Assembly: GCA_003952965.2 (NCBI GenBank)
Contig: CM025855.1
Span: 30,465,938 to 30,529,937 of the forward strand
Source: Morella rubra
Taxonomy: Eukaryota; Streptophyta; Magnoliopsida; Fagales; Myricaceae
Length of the DNA: 64,000 nt
Reading direction: 5' to 3'
The notes under the pieces were generated by a model that did no database searches, was not told the DNA's origin, and saw nothing but the letters and a program-made list of their open reading frames with translations. Both the position numbers and the translations under genes were made by a program. The first letter of the stretch is position 1. The number at the start of each line of letters is the position of its first letter. This document shows, one piece after another, positions 23,801-34,593 of this stretch.

Positions 23801-25350
23801 TTTAACTACTTGATGTTGGAAAAATGTTTTTTGATGGTTAAAACTGATAAATAAGACCTGCATTGTGCCACAGGATTAGTAGCTTTCTTTCTTGATGTTA
23901 GGAAGTTATATCTCAGTATCTTTTGCAGTACAGAGATATCTTCTGAGGTGTTTCACATAATTTTCTTTTACCATTATAATCTCTGATATTCATTTGCTTA
24001 AGCCTGCTGATGTGAATGATTTTCTCTCCAGGAGTTAAGCTTAACTTTTATTTTTTTAAAAAAGCACATTCCAATGTCTCTGCACGTCCAGTCATTTTAC
24101 GAGTTACCTTTTATTTTTATTTTCCTGTGGCTAGGCTTTCTGCATATTGCTTCAGTTGGTAATCTCTAGCTCCAAAATTAGTACTGCTGCACACAATGTG
24201 TATAAGAGCATGAAAGTGGGCCATTATGCCTTTAGAAAAGTGCACAACTAAAGCATGCATTCACCTTAACATCTGCAGGCAGTTAGGTCATTGATTTAGG
24301 TGGATGGTTCACAACCAAGCATGTCTATGCGCATTCTATGCTTCTGTTGTGTGCCGATTATGCAGGGCATGTGCTTGCATATGTGGTTTGGGGGAAGAGA
24401 TTATATTCTAAGATGAGTTTTTTTTTTTCAATGTTGTCTAATATTTGTAAGACCTAAGATCTTGACAATCTTGAGGCCGCTTTTCACATGTTTCAGGTTG
24501 GGAAATTGTCTACTGGTGACTCGCTGGATATGCCCCCACAAGATGAAGCATCAATAATTGCAAATGATGCTGCAGTCAAAGACATGGAGGTAACTTTTTC
24601 CATTCAATTGATGTTGTTGATACATGCCACACATGAATTGTAAGCAAGTTTTCAAGCTTCATTAGGGAGCGACAATACCACTGAAGTCTTCCAAACCATA
24701 AGGAGTAGCATATACTGCAATCACAGTTCATGGCAAATCAATCTCTATTAGCTTTTATCTCTCCATGTATGCATCTCTCTGTGTATCTTAAACTGCACTA
24801 TATGTTACCCTTCTTGTAGGTGGTGCCACCAGACATATGCCCACCAGATTTCTTAGTTTGTTTTATTAGTTTCCATCAGCGTGGAGCTTCAGCTCTGTAA
24901 CTAAGTGGCTCCGGCGTAGAACTAAAATTGTCAAAGAAAATGATCTCATGCTTCTTTTATGCACTTTTGGTGTCTTTACACTTGGTTTCTCCTTCGAAAC
25001 TACAATCATTTCAGTGACTGTTTTATGCTAGCAAATAATTGGGTGTTGATAACCTTTCCTAGGAGCTTATTTGAAATTAGAGATGGTATAGTATGTTTCT
25101 GGAAATCCTACATTGCATTAAGATGTTTTTGCTTTGAATTTTGGGTCTTCAGGGAGCCGCTGTTGCCTATGTGGCAGATCTTCTGAAAGTCCCTGCAATA
25201 TTTGTAAAAGCGGTGACTGATATAGTTGATGGCGAGAAACCAACTGCAGAGGAATTCTTGCAGAATTTGTCAGCTGTGACTGCTGCACTTGATCAGGCAG
25301 TCACTCAAGTAATTGATTTCATCAACGGAAAATGCCTCTCTGATCTTTGA
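20816..25350 (+). CDS. MTN: 5'-methylthioadenosine nucleosidase
   Basis: This enzyme cleaves the N-glycosidic bond of 5'-methylthioadenosine, giving adenine and methylthioribose. It recycles methylthioadenosine from ethylene, polyamine and nicotianamine synthesis in the Yang (methionine salvage) cycle, in the cytosol. Eight exons join in frame with GT-AG borders: 20816-20900, 21036-21099, 21686-21777, 22400-22506, 22902-22976, 23235-23309, 24497-24589 and 25153-25350. Visible landmarks are VVIITAMQTEALPLV at the N terminus, LIINAGTAGGF (purine-nucleoside-phosphorylase fold), a GDSLD stretch, DMEGAAVAYVA (ribose/purine contact with the conserved ME) and KAVTDIVDGEKPTAEEF, which includes the catalytic Asp. 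All landmarks are intact and the length is normal for plant MTNs, near 263 aa. The gene is preceded by a duplicated stretch that may affect its promoter. Confidence 0.95.
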
Positions 25351-26368
25351 CACTAGTTATGCTCATCTCTTAATCTCTCTGGAGCTAAATTTGACCTTGT
25401 CTCGCATACCTAAAAGTTCACTACATACTAGATATGATTGAAAAAATTTGTGATTTTAAAGGCAAGATTGCAGTAGTTTATGGTTTGATTAGGTGCATGT
25501 TTTGAGACTTTCAACTACCTGATTGGTAATATGATGAGTTCCTTTTCTGTGATCGTTTACATATTCTGAGTGAATTGCATTGCCTATGTTCTAAAGCTGC
25601 GTTTTACACCTATCATAAGAATGCTAATGGAATGGACCCACTGTCTCACCGTGAGATTTTGTGCGTCTTGAAGCAAACAATCTCAATTCCCTCAAGGGCA
25701 GTGATTGTACTTGGTCTGGGACAGTAGCATGTCAAGCCCTTGCATTGCTATGGATCCTTGTACCGAGCCCAAAACTTTTGAATAAAATCTGAAAAGGCTA
25801 GAATTTTGGGTTTCTCTTTCTGGGCTAGCCCCACATTTTGGAATCAAATTCTTCACTTTTTCCTATTCGACCAGGTTGAGGTAACGGGCTACTGATGACA
25901 TCGAAGCTCTCCAATTCAAGCCCACTTTTTCTTTATTATTTTGACAAAAATTGGGAGCGGTAGAAGACAGGGAATTGGCATAAATATCATTCTTAAGGTC
26001 ACGCAGACAATAACGCAATGAGTACAGGCCCATGCCCTACACCAAACCTCCACCAACACCTTTAAACATGACGTCCATGAGTGCCTTGCTCCTCAACCGA
26101 TCGATTACTCAATTGTATAAGTTGCACGCTTCATGTCTCATCTTTATATGAAATTATGTTAAACGCTTATAGAGTTGATAAAAAAAAGCTTCTTGTAGTA
26201 TGTTAACGAATTGGTCCCCTTTAAGCTTTTCTTGATGATTTAAATACGCGCTCGAGCTGTATATATTTGGGCCGTCCGGTTCCTTCTTCACTGCAAGGTG
26301 AAGGGTTTTCCCACGACCTATTCTGCAAACGTATTCATCAGCATTTCCTTTCAAGGAACCAGGAAGAC
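25351..26368. other. MTN 3' flank and LAP5 promoter
   Basis: No gene is seen. The first few hundred bases should be the MTN 3' untranslated region. The last few hundred are the LAP5 promoter, ending in the TATA box at 26260. Confidence 0.5.
26260..26266 (+). promoter_or_regulatory. TATA box of the LAP5-like gene
   Basis: TATATATT lies about 100 nt before the chosen ATG at 26369. An in-frame ATG at 26267 falls directly after this box, upstream of any plausible transcription start. That excludes it as the start codon. Confidence 0.6.
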
Positions 26369-27635
26369 ATGGGAGGTGAGGGTTGTGCAGAAGGATGTTC
26401 CCCAAAGATGGCCAACCCCGGCAAAGCCACAATTTTGGCTCTTGGCAAAGCCTTTCCTCACCAGCTAATTATGCAAGATTACCTGGTTGATGGGTATTTC
26501 AGAGACACCAACTGTGATGATCCAATCCTCAAGCAGAAGCTTGCTCGACTCTGTAACCCCAATCACTTTCCTCTTGTCATTTGCTATTTACATTTGTTAA
26601 TCCTAGTAGTCATTATATACTTCTCCATGGCAATGTGCAGGCAAGACAACGACGGTCAAAACGAGGTACGTAGTAATGTCGGAAGAGGTCCTAAAGAAGT
26701 ACCCCGAGCTTGCCGTTGAAGGCCTGCCCACTCTAAAGCAAAGACTCGATATCTGCAATGATGCTGTAACTCGGATGGCTATTGAAGCTTCACAAGCTTG
26801 CCTCGAGAACTGGGGCAGGCCTATTTCGGATATAACCCACTTAGTCTATGTCTCATCCAGCGAAGCTCGGCTACCTGGTGGCGACATTTACCTAGCAAGA
26901 GGACTTGGTCTTGGTCCCGGAACTCGGAGAGTCATGCTCTCCTTCGTGGGATGCTCTGGAGGTGTTGCTGGCCTTCGAGTTGCGAAAGACATCGCCGAGA
27001 ACAATCCAGGTAGCCGAGTTTTGCTTGCAACTTCAGAAACTACTATCATTGGGTACAAACCGCCAAGTGCGGAGAGACCATATGATCTGGTTGGTGTTGC
27101 ACTCTTTGGGGATGGTGCTGGAGCCATGATAATTGGGTCAGACCCAGTTTTGGGCCATGAAAAGCCTCTCTTTGAGCTGCATACAGCAATCCAGGAATCC
27201 CTGCCAGACACTGAGAAGACTATTGATGGACGGCTCACAGAAGAGGGGATTAGCTTCAAGCTAGCAAAGGAGCTTCCTCAGATAATAGAAGATAACATCG
27301 AAGAATTTTGTAAGAAGTTAATCGAAGTTGTCGGGTTTTCTGACAAGGAATACAATAAGATGTTCTGGGCAGTCCATCCGGGTGGGCCTGCAATCTTGAA
27401 TCGGATGGAGAAGCGACTTGATTTGTCACCAGAGAAGCTAAATGCAAGTAGACGAGCTCTAACGGATTATGGCAATGCTAGCAGTAACACCATTGTCTAT
27501 GTGCTAGAGTACATGGTAGAAGAGAGCCTCAAGATGAAGAAAGAAAACCAAGGAGATAATGAATGGGGCCTGATACTGGCTTTTGGACCTGGGATTAGCC
27601 TTGAGGGAATTCTAGCGAGGAACCTCACTGTCTGA
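26369..27635 (+). CDS. LAP5: Type III polyketide synthase, LAP5/PKSB class
   Basis: LAP5 (PKSB) condenses hydroxy fatty acyl-CoA with malonyl-CoA into tri- and tetraketide alpha-pyrones in tapetum cells. These are precursors of sporopollenin in the pollen exine. Two exons, 26369-26552 and 26641-27635, are joined by a GT-AG intron that splits the Cys codon of LCKTTTVKTR, the position typical of this family. The product is 392 aa. The catalytic triad is complete: Cys166 in VGCSGG, His307 in WAVHPGGPAIL and Asn340 in DYGNASSN. MANPGKATILALGKAFPHQ, YVVMSEEVLKKYPELA, LFGDGAGAMIIGSDP and the ending LILAFGPGISLEGILARNL match LAP5 better than LAP6/PKSA or chalcone synthase. Expression is expected to be anther-specific from family knowledge. 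Confidence 0.95.
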
Positions 27636-28906
27636 GACTATTGCGCCTCTCATAAATCACTGAGACTCCAATTCCAAGAGAACTATAGATCCACATTCTC
27701 CGGTCAAATAATGTCTTGCTCATGTTATTTTTCACTTAAATCTCAGGCTTGAAGCGTCTATTTGAATCGTAATTTTGAAAGAAATCAAATTAATCCCGAA
27801 GATTTCTAGCTCACATAAATTTATAAAAGAGGAAGATCGAAAAAATTAGAGCCGGTCAAATTTGGTTCGGGATCGGGTTCCCACGGTCCCGACCTCGACC
27901 GCCAAGTACCCCGAGCAGAACCCGCAAGTTGGGGTCAGCTCAGAGAGCAACAAGCTTGCAATAGAGAGACTTTGAAGGAGGAGGGTGAAACCAAAACCAA
28001 ATTCGAATACAAATCAAAATCCAACCTAAATCAAACATAACATTCAAAAATCGAAATCAAACACAAAATTCAAAAATCAAACGTAATACCAAAATCAAGA
28101 TCAAAATCAAAACATTAGGAGAAGTAAGATTATGGAGATCGCGCCCACCCCTAAAAAATGGACGCGTTTTGTGGCGGTTTGGTTAGGTTTCTGCGCCAAA
28201 AGAACGCTGTTGATGAAATACGCGTCTGTGACGACAGTCGACAGAGACCACGCTACCATAAAAATGAAATAATGAACCCCAGCTCAAGTAGACAAATAAC
28301 ATACACCTCATTTACTGCAAGTTAAATACGGGAAATCCAGAAAAATGGAGTAAAATACAGTGTCGTTTACAACGACGAAAAAAAAAGGGACGAGTGTTAT
28401 AGGGTCGTACATGGCAAGTGAAAACGACCGAAGAATGGGATCGATTACTGTGAAACAAAAGGAAGGACAGGTGAAAAGAAAAAAGAAAGAAACTAAATGG
28501 AGTTGTTCTGGCCTAGACAGGAAAAAAAGATGTGTTATGACCTTGAATGTCACTTAATTGAATGATAAAAGGCAGTAAATGCCCAGCGTTCTAAACGAGC
28601 TAGCAAAGCACACCACATTTGGTTCAGCATCAGTAACTAATCATCTAAAAATAGCTCGAGCACATAGTGGTGGACGGAGACATAAATCAACTCTGAGAAT
28701 CATGCTTGATATATAAATATCACAGTTTTCTGCATTCCCATCTTTACAAACAGAAACCCAGTTGACAAATAGTCGTGACAGAGGGAGAACCAGAAGCGTG
28801 TGAAGAGCAAAAGGCATAACAATCTAGGGAAACCAGCCAACTTCTCCAGGCAAGGTAATCTTGGATGGGACTGCATTCGTTGAACATGGATCAGGAGGAT
28901 TGCCTC
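27636..28906. other. Convergent intergenic region
   Basis: LAP5 (+) and the ERD2-like gene (-) converge here. About 27990-28115 is a run of near-repeated AAATCAAA/CAAAATC motifs on the + strand. Nothing else is recognised. Confidence 0.45.
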
Positions 28907-29466
28907 TCACACCACTCCGGAGGGAAGGCGGAGGACAAGCTGGCCGCCAAAAACACTGCAAAGCAACAGATCATGTTTTTATGTTGTTAGTTATTTGAGA
29001 GTTCATACTTATCTACAAAAAATGTGTCACGTAATCATTTGACAGATAGAAAATACTTCTTTGCAAACCAACCTTTTGACATAGTAGTAACAGAAGTCTG
29101 CTAAGATGAAAGTCTGGACAATTTCTGAGATGAGAACCATAGAAGGCCATAATCCATAGCCCAGCGCAACCAGCAAGTGTCCACGACTATCTAAAACCTG
29201 TCGAAAGCGATAGAAAAACCACATAGCAGATTAGAGATCTAATTAATCCAAACCCCAAAGGACTATATTTTTGCAACTTAAAGTAGCCCCCACTTGACAA
29301 CTATAAGTATAAACTTTTAAAAGGTGGCATGTGTGAACTGTATAGCCTTGCAACTGTGCTAGAGCTTGGTGTTCTAGAAAAGCATTCCCGGAAGAGAACC
29401 AGCATTTTGTTAGTCACCTTTAACAAAGAAATATAGTTTACCAATGTTCCTAGCTATTCTTGCTTG

Positions 29467-29501
<35 letters not shown>

Positions 29502-32483
29502 AACTAAGAGAAATAGGGAGAGTAAGAAAGGGTGTAGGAATACTAAAAGTGGGACATGGTTGAAAATTGCCAAAGGACACTCCTCACAAATCCTCCATCA
29601 CAATTCAATAAATAAGAACAGTGATGTATTATTATTTTGTTTTGTTCCGCATTTTGCTGTTGAATGGTCGAAGTTTCCACTCCAAAAGGGAGGCGACTAC
29701 TCAACTCTTAACAAAATTGAATCAAACCAATTTTTGGAAGCAGCAACCCAACAAGCAGCACTGCAGCAAAATCAATTTCCAAAATGCATCTAACAAATCA
29801 AAAACATAAGTCAAACTCATAGATTCAAACATCAAACCTGGAGAACCCAATGGGCACAGCTCAAGAACCTTGCTACACCCAGAGCAAACACATAATGAGC
29901 AGTGAAGGGTTCAACAATCTGAAAGTACAGAAATGAGATGAATAAAAGAGGCTGTAATATCTATTCATATGAAAACCTCACAGAAACACCAAAATTGCCA
30001 AAAATAGTACCTTTGTGTTTTGCATTACTCGCAACTGGGGTAAAACCGAAACAGCTTCCAGATATACACAGAATGCCCAGAAGATCCTGTTCACCATATG
30101 GTGAGAAGTCGAGGGATGAATGAACAAAGCTAACACAGTACAGGGTATCACCTGCATCCAAGATAAAGGACAATGAAATTGATTTTCAGTTCGAAAGGTA
30201 GAAAAAAAATGTATCGCTCCACAAAAGGGCATCAAACTAGGTTATGAAAGAAGAAAAATTACTAGCAAGATGTAATAGAACCAAAGACACTTGGTTCTAT
30301 TTCAAGCCATGACCTCTTAGAAACTGAACAATTACTACAGGAGAATGGTTTTAGGCCATTTGGCAGATCTATTCTCAGATCCTTGGTTGGGCAGCATTGA
30401 TTAGCATTAGAATCTGAATCCAGCACAACATGAAATATTTAACACGAAGGTCACTTCTGACAGAATATTTTCATCTTATCTATATATCGGAGCTTCTGCA
30501 AAAGTTTTTTAGACATGAGGAGAATATTATAGGGCTCAAAAAAGATGGAATCAATTCCGAAACAAGTGAAGAAATCAAACTATTTGTCCCCATATGCATT
30601 CTCATGAAGACGTCTAGGATCTAATTACAAACCCATTCGACAGCCACATGCAGCTGAAATAAGCACGCAGCCACAAATACATTGTCAAAAATTCACTGTT
30701 CTCTCCTTGCTTTATACACAGCCGCAACTCTTACAAATTGTTACCATATTTGAGGAAGTAAACATCAGGAGAGCTCAAGGGAGTCAACTTCAACCAATAA
30801 AAATTTAGAATCAGTGCTTCAAAGATATAACTCATAGAGAAAAGGATATAGAAGAGATGAAAACTCACCACATAGTATATTGCAAAGTTGTCTTTGTCCT
30901 CCATGTAGCTAGATTTTAATCTAAACCGGATCATATAAATAACCCACAAGGTTGTTGCCAATGTCGCTAAATCAAGAAGGGTATGTATATCATATTCCAT
31001 TACAAAGCTGCAGTACAGCCTAACAGCTAAAAATATAGCTGTTAGTTCCTGTGATTTGAGCGACAGTCCTGCGCACCATTGAAAGCAAATTAAAAAATGA
31101 TAATACTATAGAGCAGACAACAAGATAAGAGATGTTCATCATCAAGAAAAATATCTAAGACTCACATCTTAATGAATATCATATCTTTGGTATAAAAAGC
31201 CAGTCCTAAAGAAGTGATAAATCTTAAGCAGTACAATATAATCCACGAAGAACTACTAAATCTAATCCTAAAGAATAAAGGGAAACCTCTCAACATTAAG
31301 CTTATTACTAAAAACTGACGCGCTTTCATGGGTTTTAAATGGCAGTAATTCATTTTATATTCATAACATTCCTCTCAACCTTTAGGCCTAGGCCTGAGAG
31401 AGTATCCAATCTGATAAGTGCTAATTTCCATTTGATGTTATTGCAAGTTCGACAGACAAATTAAAGACTATAACCTGTATTTTAAGATCTCTTTTAACTG
31501 AATGATTGTACATTGAGGCTTAACACAGCCGTCTATCGTCAATGTACCTTCTCGAATAAGTTAATACTTTACTAAAGAAACGAAAGATGACATTATGCAA
31601 ATGTCTGTATACTCTGAAAACAAGCCGTGCTTTCAGAACGAATCTCAATTCTCAGGCTGTTTGAGTTCGGCCCTAGGGAAGATACAAAAACTTCAGCTTG
31701 ACTCAAGCTCAACTCGATCTTGCAAGCATAACCTTGAGGTCCTCTTGTTCGACATTTCATAGATCTCAAGGGTGGGTCGTCAAGCTCGAATCGACACCAC
31801 GACACCTTTGAATAGAAAAGAATTTCCTACTTGACTCCACTCAACCATCAAGGTAAGTAACAAAAGAAATGCGAAATAAAAGAAAGAACTTTACATCTAA
31901 AAATATACGATTAACGAACACAGAAACAAGCAACCAAAACCACAGCCCAATAACTCAAAAACAAGAAAAAAAATTTGAAGCTCTTATCTGGATCGGCAAG
32001 GTCATGACAGAACAAAAACAACATTTTTTTTTTTTGCATTCGCCCAACTGAATATCCCCAATTCACAGAATAGAAAATAGCGACCAAAACAATCGAAGAC
32101 TAACCAAACACTCAATTTTACCCAGACCAGAGTAAAACTACAATCCGAAATTTCCCATGATTTCTCACCCATTGAACAAAAACCAAAAGAAACAAAATTG
32201 CCCAACCCCTCCACCCCCCTCCCCCCCCGGCCGCCCCCCAAAAAAAGTTCGAAACTTTACCAGCACAAGTCCTCTCCTTCATGAGCTTGTAGATGAGCAC
32301 GGAGATTCCGATGGAGTGGACGGCCTCGGCGGCGACGAAGAGGTTGTCGTGGTCGTGAACGATAACCCGGAGCAGAACCAGCGCCGCCATGCCCGAGACC
32401 ACGGCCAGGAAGGCCTTCACCTTGGGCGGTTGTCGCCGTACCCATGTGGACACGGTGTGGATCGGATTCCGCTGCGCCCTCAT
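28907..32483 (-). CDS. ERD2-like protein (ER lumen protein-retaining receptor family)
   Basis: This is the plant ERD2-related group of the KDEL-receptor family: seven-helix Golgi/ER membrane proteins related to the HDEL/KDEL retrieval receptor. They carry an N-terminal extension of about 60 residues, and their ligand is not settled. Six exons read 32261-32483, 30869-31068, 30011-30151, 29838-29918, 29073-29197 and 28907-28955, joined by GT-AG introns in phase, giving 272 aa. Canonical ERD2 is nearer 215 aa. Recognisable parts are the start MRAQRNPIHTVSTWVRRQP, CAGLSLKSQELTAIFLAVRL, MEYDIHTLLDLATL, EDKDNFAIYYV, VYLEAVSVLPQLRVMQNTK, EPFTAHYVFALGVARFLSC and FILADFCYYYVKS. The ATG at 32483 is chosen because the family begins there; 70 further in-frame residues upstream look like leader sequence. 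No break is seen. Confidence 0.95.
29469..29499. repeat. (TG)n microsatellite
   Basis: About 15 uninterrupted TG units lie in an intron of the ERD2-like gene. Confidence 0.95.
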
Positions 32484-32892
32484 GAAGGTTTTTTTCCTGG
32501 GGGTGTGTATGTCCTTGTCTTTCTTGCGTCTCCTTTCAAAATTTTCCGAGAAGAGCGAGCAGAGAAACCGAGGGAAAGTGAAGGAACGCAAATAAAGAAA
32601 GTGGATTTGGACTGTGGATGGAAATTTTTTTATATTTTTTGGGTAGCTGATGGATTGGATTTGATTTAAATAAGTTTCATATTTAGCTTCCAAGTCTTAA
32701 GAAGTGGAAGCGCCGAAGCGGAAGGAAATGTAGTTGGACTATGTGACGTGTTTCGGTAATGTTTTTCATCGTATTGTACAGTAGCAAAGCATTTATAATT
32801 CTCTTTCTTTCTCTTTCCTTTTTTTTTTTTTTTATCTCACAAGTTCTATCTCTTTTTTGCTCCCTCTCAACAAATTACGTCTCTCCTACAAG

Positions 32893-33652
32893 TAGGGCTG
32901 TAAATGAATCGAGCTATTCATAAACAACTCGAACTCGATTTGTATAAGCTCAATTCGAGTTCGATTCGTTTGATAAACAAGTCGAGTTTGAATATCATTT
33001 CTAGATTGAATATTAAATTAGTCAAACTTGATTAAACTCGGCTCAACTCGATTTAAGCTCACAAACAAAACTCATATAAGTTCGACTCGGCTCATTTAAA
33101 AGCTCGATACATTTGTATGTATTATAAGTTTCTTATTTATTTATTAGTTTGTATTTAATAGTCACATATTAGTAAAATATGCATTTGATTATATTGATAT
33201 ATGAATAATGAGTATTATCCATAAGGATTTGTTATGCCCTCTATATATTAAATATATGTTGTAGGTCATTTTTGCCAATTAACATAGGTTATATATGAAT
33301 ATAAATATTTTCTAAAATAAAGGTCACACAAATATCAAGTGTTTATGATATGTCGTGTATAATGTACTATGACACCATATGTCGAGACTTGATTTGAGTT
33401 TTGTTTGTAGTATTATTTTTTCTAAGCTCATATTTTCTTAGTTGGGTCGAGTTTGAGCTTGGCTCAAATAAGCTTGAACTCGAATCATGTATATATTTTT
33501 AATCAAGCTCGAGCTCGTTTGAACATGAAAAATTTTAAACGAGCCGAGTTTGAACACCCCTGCAGAAGCTCGATTCAAGCTTTGCTCGAACTCGCATATA
33601 TGTCTAACGAATCGAGTTTGAACAGTTAATACTCTACTCGAATACAACCCTA
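32893..33652. mobile_element. Non-autonomous hAT-type DNA element, 760 bp
   Basis: The ends are inverted copies. The left end begins TAGGGCTGTA and the reverse complement of the right end begins TAGGGTTGTA. The element is flanked by 8-bp near-identical direct repeats, CCTACAAG at 32885-32892 and TCCACAAG at 33653-33660 (6 of 8 match). Eight-bp target duplications and TAGGG(C/T)-type ends are hallmarks of hAT transposons. Both flanks of the element are packed with CTCGA/TCGAG/AACTCGA motifs, which form inverted arms, with an AT-rich centre. There is no transposase reading frame, so it can only have moved with help from an autonomous relative. Two TSD mismatches suggest it is not recent. Confidence 0.75.
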
Positions 33653-34288
33653 TCCACAAGCTTTCCCAACTCTTTTGAGACACAACAAAATTTAGAAATT
33701 CTCACTTTTAAGCCTTTCCAATAAATTTGTAACTCGGTTGATACTTTCATTTTACAGTAGTGTTGCTTGAATCTAAACCAGATGTTTCAAATGATGAACA
33801 AACTAATGCTTTCGTAACGCATTCGTCTATTTTAAGCCAAAAGGTCATCCGATAAGCGTAACTTTACCCTTACTAACGAATCAAAGCAAAGAGGCCATCT
33901 GAAAGTTATGGTTAAACGACAAAAACTGGATATGGAAGGTGTAGTCAACTTCTCTGGTGGCATCACGGAGTTCAAACCGGACTGGCTTAAACACTGGGAG
34001 CGGAGCAGTTTTCTCTTTCTTGGTATAGAACACGTGAGAGCAGTTCATCACTCTGGCGCACTGGACCACTGTTTTGCACAAAAGCAAGCTTGTTTACTAG
34101 GAAGAATTCAACCAGAGCTTTATTAATGGAGTCATGAGCTTAAGTTTGTCCCGTTAAGGTCCTTCATCATTCTTTAATCTAGATCGCGTTTGAAAAAGTT
34201 AAAGGGTTTGTCAGAATGATTTCCATGTAAAGGGAAAGAAAAACACCGGTGAATTCCAATCCAAAAACATACCGTCCATGAGAGAGAC

Positions 34289-34548
34289 ATATAGAGAGGG
34301 AGTGATATGGAGAAAGAACTTCCATACCGTTGCAGTTATAGACAAGAAAAGAAAGAACAAATACTACGTTATACAAACGCCTTATTGTAGTGAACCTGAA
34401 AGTTTGAAGGAAAATGTGATACGGAGAGGAAGTGATATGGAGAAAGTACTTCCATACCGTCGCAGTTACAGACAAGAAAAGAAAGAACAAATACTACGTT
34501 ATACAAACGCCTTATTGTAGTGAACCCGAAAGTTTGAAGGAAAATGTG
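34289..34548. repeat. 130-bp tandem duplication, two copies
   Basis: AGTGATATGGAGAAAG occurs at 34301 and again at 34431. The following 115 bp are almost identical, sharing AGACAAGAAAAGAAAGAAC, TACTACGTTATACAAACGCC and GAAAGTTTGAAGGAAAATGT. Fewer than ten differences are visible between copies, so the duplication is fairly recent. It lies immediately downstream of the invertase stop codon, within the likely 3' untranslated region or just past it. Confidence 0.9.
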
Positions 34549-34593
34549 GGTAAGATTCAATTAGCTCAGTGGGCGACAGGTAGATAAAGAGCA

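Larger units (their letters stand above)
32484..34593. other. Intergenic region with a hAT-type element and tandem repeat
   Basis: The first 300-400 bp are the 5' leader and promoter of the ERD2-like gene (- strand), with a poly-T/pyrimidine run near 32805-32835. Next comes the 760-bp inverted-repeat element at 32893-33652, then unremarkable DNA, then the 130-bp tandem repeat at 34289-34548 just beyond the invertase stop codon. Confidence 0.5.

Noticed and set aside
32118-32693. Longer N terminus for the ERD2-like protein starting at 32693
   Set aside because: The 70 extra residues have no family similarity and the canonical start MRAQRNPIH lies at 32483.
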